From: Clostridium_AD estertheticum_D
GTDB taxonomy: Bacteria > Bacillota > Clostridia > Clostridiales > Clostridiaceae
Length of the DNA: 64,000 nt
Direction: 5' to 3'
Assembly: GCF_018861295.1 (NCBI RefSeq)
Contig: NZ_JAHLDM010000007.1
Coordinates: 1 to 64,000 of the forward strand
Positions 62,717-64,000 of this stretch are shown here, in pieces. The number at the start of each line of letters is the position of its first letter. Within the stretch, counting starts at the first letter, position 1. The notes beneath the pieces were generated by a model. It ran no database searches. It had not been told where the DNA came from and was given only the letters and a program-made list of their open reading frames with translations. Made by a program: the position numbers and the translations under genes.

Positions 62717-63745
62717 CTATAAATTTTCAGCAATATTATAAATTAATTTTTCAGTTTCTTCCCATCCTAAACATGCATCTGTTATAGATTTACCATAAGT
62801 GCCTTGCCCAACATCTTGTTTACCTTCTACAATGTAACTCTCAATCATAAATCCTTTTATCATTTTTTTAAGTAGAGAGTCATCTTTCCTACTCATTAAC
62901 ACTTCTCTAGCTATTCTTGGTTGCTCTTCATAATGCTTCATCGAATTTGCATGATTAGTGTCTACAATAATAGAAGGATTAAAAAGCTTTTGTTTTTCAT
63001 ATTCTTTAGCAATATTTATCAGCTCTTCATAATGATAGTTTGGAATATTTTTACCATAAGAATCCACAGCCCCTCTTAACACAGCATGTGCAAGTGGGTT
63101 TCCTGATGTTTGAACCTGCCATCCGCTATATATAAAAGTATGACCATCTTGTGCTGCTTTAATTGAATTTAGCATTACAGTCAGATCTCCACCAGTTGGG
63201 TTCTTCATACCTACAGGCATATCAACACCACTTACTGTAAATCTATGTTGCTGATTTTCTACTGAGCGAGCTCCAACAGCAATATACCCTAACAAATCTG
63301 ATAGATATGTATAATTTTCTGGATATAACATTTCGTCTGCAGCAGGCATGTGATATTCACTTAATGCTTTTAAATGAAGTTTTCTAATAGCTCTTAATCC
63401 TGCATCCATATCAGGTTCCTTACTTGGATCTGGTTGAGAGGCCATACCTTTATAGCCTTCACCAGTAGTTCGAGGTTTGTTTGTATAAATTCTAGGTATA
63501 ATAATGATAGAATCTTTTACCTTTTCCTGAACTTCTGCAAGCTTTCCTATATATTCGCACACCGAGTCTTCGTTATCAGCCGAACATGGTCCAACTATAA
63601 GGAGAAACTTATCAGATTTATTCTCAAAAACTTTCCTTATTTCAGTATCTCTCCTTTTCTTGATTTCTTTAATATTATTGGGTAGAGGCATTTCTTCCAT
63701 AATTTCCTTTTCAGTAGGCATTTTCTTTATATATTTAATATTCAT
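62717..63745 (-). CDS. aroF: DAHP synthase, class I (copy 2)
   Basis: Same length and family as the gene at 61387, with every catalytic motif intact. Differences cluster at the N-terminus (MPTEKEIMEEMPLPNN versus MTTSKEIMEEMPLSNK), at LLGYIAVG versus LLSYHAVG, and at KLFNPS versus KFENPS. Class I enzymes bind feedback inhibitors near the N-terminal segment and subunit interface, so the copies could differ in Phe/Tyr sensitivity; that is inference. Copy 2 is upstream in transcription and has its own terminator, so copy 1 probably has its own promoter. Confidence 0.93.
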   Translation of the reverse strand: MNIKYIKKMPTEKEIMEEMPLPNNIKEIKKRRDTEIRKVFENKSDKFLLIVGPCSADNEDSVCEYIGKLAEVQEKVKDSIIIIPRIYTNKPRTTGEGYKGMASQPDPSKEPDMDAGLRAIRKLHLKALSEYHMPAADEMLYPENYTYLSDLLGYIAVGARSVENQQHRFTVSGVDMPVGMKNPTGGDLTVMLNSIKAAQDGHTFIYSGWQVQTSGNPLAHAVLRGAVDSYGKNIPNYHYEELINIAKEYEKQKLFNPSIIVDTNHANSMKHYEEQPRIAREVLMSRKDDSLLKKMIKGFMIESYIVEGKQDVGQGTYGKSITDACLGWEETEKLIYNIAENL

Positions 63746-63986
63746 ATCACTTTTTCCTCACTTTTTATTTATTATTTTTTAATCTAAAATTATAAGAGCT
63801 TTTTTAATTCAATTTATTATATTAATGAATTATAACACAAATTCAGTCAATTGGAAGAATATTTTCATTTTTCATTCAATTCCATGAAATATAGTGACTT
63901 AAACTTGTTTAAAATCCTTAGTAATTTTATAAGTAGCCACCACTTTTTCATTTATTATAGCTATGCTTTTAGTTAATTTAAAACCT

Positions 63987-64000
63987 TGACAATATTGTCA
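63987..64000. promoter_or_regulatory. Perfect palindrome at the window edge
   Basis: TGACAATATTGTCA, preceded by T so that TTGACA is also a possible -35. About 240 bases upstream of DAHP synthase copy 2; it may serve that gene or one beyond the edge. The rest of 63746-63986 shows no gene. Confidence 0.35.

Overview
The window is AT-rich, low-GC Firmicutes DNA. Gene families (2-enoate reductase, NRAMP, CdaR and PadR regulators, lantibiotic-type ABC transporters), strong AGGAGG ribosome sites, frequent TTG/GTG starts and rho-independent terminators at most convergent ends all point to a Clostridium sensu stricto chromosome. I see no rRNA, tRNA, CRISPR array, intact insertion sequence or phage gene. 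The genes look like chromosomal accessory functions.

Layout. 1-8 kb: the 5' end of a GntP-like permease, an anchored CE4 polysaccharide deacetylase, an operon of OmpR-family regulator, sensor kinase and exported protein, and small uncharacterised genes (helical, TPR, AlbA_2 with membrane tail). 8-15 kb: a leftward operon for pectin rhamnogalacturonan I oligomers (glycoside hydrolase, PL4 lyase, GPH symporter, CE4 deacetylase) with a strong promoter and a LacI/CcpA-type palindrome. 15-21 kb: brnQ with an apparent ATT start, mntH, cfa and a CdaR-type regulator. 21-27 kb: a two-component system followed by two ABC transporters of the antimicrobial-peptide-resistance type, with four 11-bp direct repeats in the promoter between them. 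27-34 kb: L-cysteine desulfidase, a secreted subtilase, another two-component system and an exported NlpC/P60-like protein. 34-38 kb: HxlR regulator with an old yellow enzyme, a second brnQ behind an isoleucine T-box, and a toxin-antitoxin pair whose toxin is frameshifted. 38-47 kb: a three-gene ABC transporter, an HxlR/flavin-oxidase-like pair, GNAT, MFS exporter, and several orphan small proteins. 47-55 kb: a LanFEG-type immunity transporter without a lantibiotic gene, a small cystatin-like protein, and a MacB/FtsX-type ABC transporter with its own two-component system. 55-64 kb: mmuP-mmuM, an uncharacterised protein, PadR with 2-enoate reductase, and two tandem, nearly identical DAHP synthases.

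How it fits together. Much of the window concerns the cell envelope: four OmpR-type two-component systems and five ABC transporter sets. Regulatory sequence links several of them. TGTAAT-N5-TGTAAT repeats (WalR/PhoP type) lie before both the deacetylase and the first two-component operon. An identical 25-bp block lies in the promoters of the LanFEG operon and of the 54-55 kb two-component system. The most unusual observations are a 32-bp intergenic motif present three times, two genes whose only well-placed start codon is ATT, a fossil of the glycoside hydrolase 3' end fused to the end of brnQ, the frameshifted toxin, and the cystatin-like protein.
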